A stretch of 64,000 nucleotides of DNA from Brachionus rotundiformis (lineage: Eukaryota > Rotifera > Eurotatoria > Ploima > Brachionidae). Positions 60,081 through 64,000 of this stretch are shown here, piece after piece. Made by a program: the position numbers and the translations under genes. Numbering within the stretch: the first letter of the stretch is position 1; each line of letters opens with the position of its first letter. The stretch lies in assembly GCA_016802295.1 (NCBI GenBank), contig JAESIW010000020.1, positions 4,441,710 through 4,505,709 of the forward strand, read 5' to 3'. The notes beneath the pieces were generated by a model. That model was not told the DNA's origin, ran no database searches, and was given only the letters and a program-made list of their open reading frames with translations.

Positions 60081-60490
60081 ATGATCCAAATGATCCAAAT
60101 GAAAGAAAATATACCAAAAAGTTTAAAGTAAAACATCTTGGTTTTGTTTTTAATTTATAAATTTAAGATCAAATAATCGATGGAAAGAAATCACAAAAAT
60201 CAATCAAAGAATTTTTTGCCAAGAATCAGGCAATAAAAAAGAAGGACACGCAAGTAAATGATGAACATTTGAATGAACAAAGCGAAAATGAAAAGTTGCT
60301 TAAACAAAAGTACTTAGATGAACTTGTAAATTGTACAAAAGATAAAATAGATAAAAAATTTAACACTCTTACATACAAAATTAATTATTTAATATTTGAA
60401 AATATTGCGGCGAAGAGAAAAATCGTTTACAAAAGAAACCATCATTTGAATAAAATGAAACGGTTTAGGGAAAAAAAATTTAATTTTTAA
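60081..60490 (+). CDS. Small basic coiled-coil-like protein, unknown
   Basis: Proposed exons 60081-60120 and 60168-60490 (47-bp intron, donor GTTTAA, acceptor TTTAAG) give about 120 residues. The sequence is Lys-rich and helical (E-K-L-L-K-Q-K-Y-L-D-E-L, K-I-D-K-K-F-N-T-L) and ends in a basic tail (R-F-R-E-K-K-F-N-F). The second exon is well supported by its open frame and compositional bias. The first exon, with its repeated ATGATCCAA, is tentative, and other starts are possible. Too short and biased for a family call. Confidence 0.45.
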
Positions 60491-61430
60491 ACATTAATGG
60501 AATTGAATGTAACTTTTGGTAATCTTGTTATTTGTAAATTTGTTTTTATATTTTGAAATTTTAATTCATTGTATAATAAAGAGTCATAAATTTTTAACAA
60601 CTAAATTTTGTTCTAAATGCACTGATTTGGAAAAAAGTAAGGTAAATAAGTGTTTGAAAATGTTGATTTGAAATATTTAAAAAATTACTAATTTTCAAAG
60701 GTTTTTGTCAGAGATGGGAAATAGAGTTATTAGTCAAATTCAAAGATCAAAAAGAGAATTTTTGATTTATTTTTTAATCTATTTTCAAACTGATAAATTA
60801 AAAAAAAATTTATCAAATTTCTATAAAATTTTAATTTAATAAATTTTAACATTATTTAAAATAATTTTAAAGACTAGCTCAAAGACACCATTTAAAGTTG
60901 AAGAATATTTGTCTTGTTTTTTTAAGATTTAATTTAATTAAATTTTTTCTTTATTTTCTATTTATTAGTAATTAAAGAAAAAAATCAAAACACAGCGTAT
61001 AATCTTTTTTAAAAAAGGAAAAATTGGTAGAATTTGAAATCAAATGTTTAATATTATTTAAAAAGTTTTAATTTTAAATTTTTAAAAAATTGTTTCAGTA
61101 AATGAATTTATTTTAAATCTAAAATATTTAAAATTGAGTGATATAATTTTATTTTATATTTAGGCATTTTATTTATAATGAAAAAAAGAATTAATAAAAC
61201 ACAAGTCGCATTCGTTACAAAAAATTATTTTGAGCAATTTAAAATAAAAAAAATGGCTAAAATTAGAATTAATTAATTAAAATACAATAAAGCGATTTGT
61301 TAATGAATGTAAAAGTCGATAGATAAAATTATTAAAAAAATTGATTAAAAAAAAAACTAAAAATAATTAATAAAAATCATCGGTCGAATACAAAATAAAA
61401 ACACATTCAAAAGCACTGATGGAATAAAAA
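60491..61430. other. AT-rich spacer between the small gene and the cadherin 3' end
   Basis: 3' flanks of two convergent genes. AATAAA words occur near 60578 (plus) and on the minus strand close to 61420. Nothing else seen. Confidence 0.5.
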
Positions 61431-64000
61431 CTAAACTTCTTCTTCCTCATCGAAATCGATTTTAAATTCTTTTTCTTCATATCCATTGTCACTCTTAACT
61501 GAAGCAAATGAATTATCAATTTTAACTGGTACTATTTTTCTTTTAACCGAACTTGGCCTAGTATTACTAATGATAATTATATTTAAATCTTTTAACTTTT
61601 TAAACAAACTTGTTTAATGATAAAACTCCATCGTTGTAAATTGGATTCACTCCAGGTGGATATTCTATTATTATGCCGGGTTTTTTTCTAAAAAAAAAAA
61701 TTTAAAAAAACTTATTTTTTGATAATAATAATTTATAACTTACGTAGTCTTTTGTTGTCTGTGATTTTGATGTAAACAGAAAATGAAAAATATTAGAATG
61801 GTTATAAGCAAGCATCCGATTAGGAAGAGTAACCAGAACAACCAGCTTGAATAAAATGGTTTATACAAGCTGAAAATATCTGTATCGTCAGCTCTATCTT
61901 GGAGAGGACTTGGATCAATGAATCCATGATCAAACTCACTCATAAATGCCTTTGACGGAGAATAATTTTTCCATATTTTCAAAAACAAATCTAAATCCAA
62001 AGTCTTTTGCTCTTGTTTGGACTGAACTTGGATAACAAGATTGTATTTGTCGAAATTTGAATTACTTGGCTTGTAACTGAGTAAGTCTTGAATGGCAACT
62101 TTGACTCCATCAGCTTGAAGGATTCTCGGAATGTACTTTGGTTTAAGTGGATTGAGTGATTGGAACATAATTTCTTTTAGATCATGACTTCTTAAAGGCA
62201 TTATAAAACTATAGTCTTTTTCAGTTAGGCGAACAGTAAGCTGAGTTATGGTATTTTCTGTTTCATCTGAATATTGACTTGGTGACCAAGCTGATATTGT
62301 AAGCACAAAACGATCTCCAATTTGGTAATTTTCTTTCTTAACTAAATCTTTATTGATGTAAACTTTACCATTTAGTTCGTCTATAATAAACAACTTTGAA
62401 CCAAAGTCTGTGTCTAATATTTGTTTAACTTGGCTGTGGTTCGAATGAGCAACCAAGTTGTTTGGTAATTTGGTTAAAATTTTTTCATTAAAGCGTATTA
62501 TTTGAAGCATTTCTATTCTGAATTTTACCAAACGCTTTATTTTCCTTTTAATTAGGTGAGATTTAGCGTAAAAAATGGCCGATTTGTGGAAGTCATTCAT
62601 GTCAAAAGATAATTGACTGGATTGCTGGTTTCTTAAATCTTCGAATCTATACATTCGCTGTTTGGATGTATTCGAATTTATTTCCGTATCTAACAATTGA
62701 ACACTAAGATAATAATCTTGTTCATCAAATTCAATGAAAAGCTTGTCCCTAACTACGTTCAATTGAACCCTTAAAAGTGATTTTTCATCTGGCTGAACTC
62801 CGGGATCAATTAAGATCTTGCTGGTCGCTTGAATGGTTAAGTCATACACATCTCTCTCTTTTCTTTCCAATTCATCCATTAAGAATATTTCACCAGTGGT
62901 TTCATTAAGTGAAAATTTTCCATCAATTTTACCATCAGTAATAAAATATTTAATTTGACTATTTTCTGGCAAAGCGTCTCGATCGAAAGCTGATGGTAAG
63001 ACAGTGACCAATGATCCAATGTCTAAATTTTCACTTACATTTATCTAAAAATATAATTATTAATGAAGCTATCTAAAAAAAATACTCGACTTTTACTCAA
63101 TTATAATTAACTTTAAATTTTATTATTTGAACAAAATATCTTTAATAATAAAATTAATTACCTTTAATGTTTGATTGTAATTAAATTCTGGTTCATTGTC
63201 ATCCAAGTCAATAATCATTATTTTCACCTTATATTCAGTAGTTAGCTCGTACTTAATAGATCTTTCCAAATCACTGACAATTTTATTAGAGCTCTCAGCT
63301 TCTTCCTTTATCATAATTCCACTATCTGTGCACAAAATTCTCAAATTAAATTCATTCTTAGTCTCATAATCGAAATTAACAAGAGAATAAACATGTCCAG
63401 TTACCGGGTCGATTTCAAAGTTTTTCCAATCATTCATGAAGTCTTTATCAAGTGAATAGCGGATTACTGACTGTCTATAGTCTGGGTCATAGGCCTTTAT
63501 TTCGAAAAGAAGCAGATCTAATGGCGAATTTTCCACAAAAATGAATTCGTTAACCATAGGACTAGTAACTATAGGAGCTTGGTCATTAATATCTATTAAA
63601 TTGACAAAAATAAGGCAGTCATCACTATTTCCACCCATGTCTCTAGCAACAATTCGAATTTCATAGGATTTTTCCACACTTGGCAAATCAGCATTTAGGT
63701 AAAAATTCAAGAACAAAGCTCCTGAATTTTTGTCAATGTAAAACACAGTGGTATTATCATTTGAATCTGAATTAAATTCGAAATCTCTTTCATTTATAGA
63801 TTTAATAAAATACTGAACAGTTCCATTTAATCCCAAATCATTGTCAACTGCATGCACTCTGGCCAAGTATTTTGGCAGATTGACCAATTTTTCTCGCACA
63901 TTGGCACGCTGAACAGGTTCATCAAAGCGTGGACTTTCATCATTTAGATCATTTAGCCAAATAATAACCTTGGTCGTATCGAAAAATTCCGGTTTACCAG
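61431..64000 (-). CDS. Cadherin-repeat transmembrane protein, 3' part (continues off right edge)
   Basis: Exons read on the minus strand: 64000-63162 (open at the edge), 63044-61744, 61687-61610 and 61566-61431; about 784 residues are present. The ectodomain has cadherin repeats with calcium-site motifs: L-N-D-E-S-P-R-F, A-V-D-N-D-L-G-L-N-G, L-I-D-I-N-D-Q-A-P, A-Y-D-P-D, I-D-L-D-D-N-E-P-E-F and S-A-F-D-R-D-A. The last repeats are degenerate. A single transmembrane helix (W-L-F-W-L-L-F-L-I-G-C-L-L-I near residue -100) is followed by a short tail of about 85 residues. It lacks an evident beta-catenin or p120 site and has I-I-I-E-Y-P-P-G-V-N-P-I-Y, ending D-F-D-E-E-E-E-V; the last four residues could be a weak PDZ ligand. 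It is a non-classical (protocadherin/Fat-like) adhesion protein. The exact subfamily needs the missing N-terminal half. Confidence 0.88.

Noticed and set aside
60064..60120. Alternative reading frame N-D-P-N-D-P-N-E-R-K-Y-T-K-K-F-K as exon 1 of the small gene
   Set aside because: It looks protein-like and ends at a good GTAAAA donor, but has no in-frame ATG and its phase does not fit the next exon.
1..64000. CRISPR arrays, bacterial operons, rRNA or tRNA genes
   Set aside because: No regularly spaced repeats, no ribosome-binding sites, and no cloverleaf or B-box sequence that I could support; gene structure is eukaryotic.

Overview
The window is metazoan nuclear DNA: very AT-rich, with introns of two size classes (about 45-150 bp, and several hundred bp to 1.6 kb), GT-AG splice sites, and animal-specific genes (a MAST kinase pair, a lamin-type intermediate filament, a cadherin, SGSM). 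Base composition, short introns and compact genes fit a small invertebrate such as a monogonont rotifer (Brachionus-like). That is inference; no sequence here names the species. All exon models below were spliced by eye using splice consensus, reading phase and homology to known families.

Layout. 1-846 (-): importin-13, running off the left edge, head-to-head with a probable QSER1/PRR12-like gene at 1735-4977 (+). Two paralogous MAST kinase genes, A at 8475-15889 and B at 24626-31507 (both +), flank PSMD5 at 16963-18777 (-). Next come two copies of a tiny Gly/Tyr-rich gene (32349-32447 and 36738-36836, -) either side of a single-exon secreted protein (34319-36271, +). A divergent lamin with 11 exons lies at 38244-43111 (-), and SGSM, a RUN+TBC RabGAP, at 44697-49909 (-). 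RPL18 at 52240-53272 (+) carries two C/D-type snoRNA candidates in its introns. An unrecognised Ser-rich protein is at 55159-57066 (-), CCZ1 (Rab7 exchange factor subunit) at 57928-59724 (-), a small unknown gene at 60081-60490 (+), and the 3' end of a cadherin at 61431-64000 (-).

Mobile DNA is modest: three decayed non-LTR retrotransposon fragments, all on the minus strand, and two TA-flanked inverted-repeat elements (MITEs) that share terminal sequence. One MITE and one LINE piece sit in the last intron of MAST-A.

The most striking signals are: (1) a 1,991-bp tract, nearly identical in exons and introns, shared by two otherwise diverged MAST paralogues, consistent with recent gene conversion restricted to the DUF1908 and kinase exons; (2) a duplicated 32-residue Gly/Tyr-rich micropeptide gene with an apparent N-myristoylation signal; (3) an intronless secreted protein with a DxDDT motif recalling class II terpene cyclases; (4) paired intronic snoRNAs in RPL18; (5) a lamin-type protein without a CaaX box.
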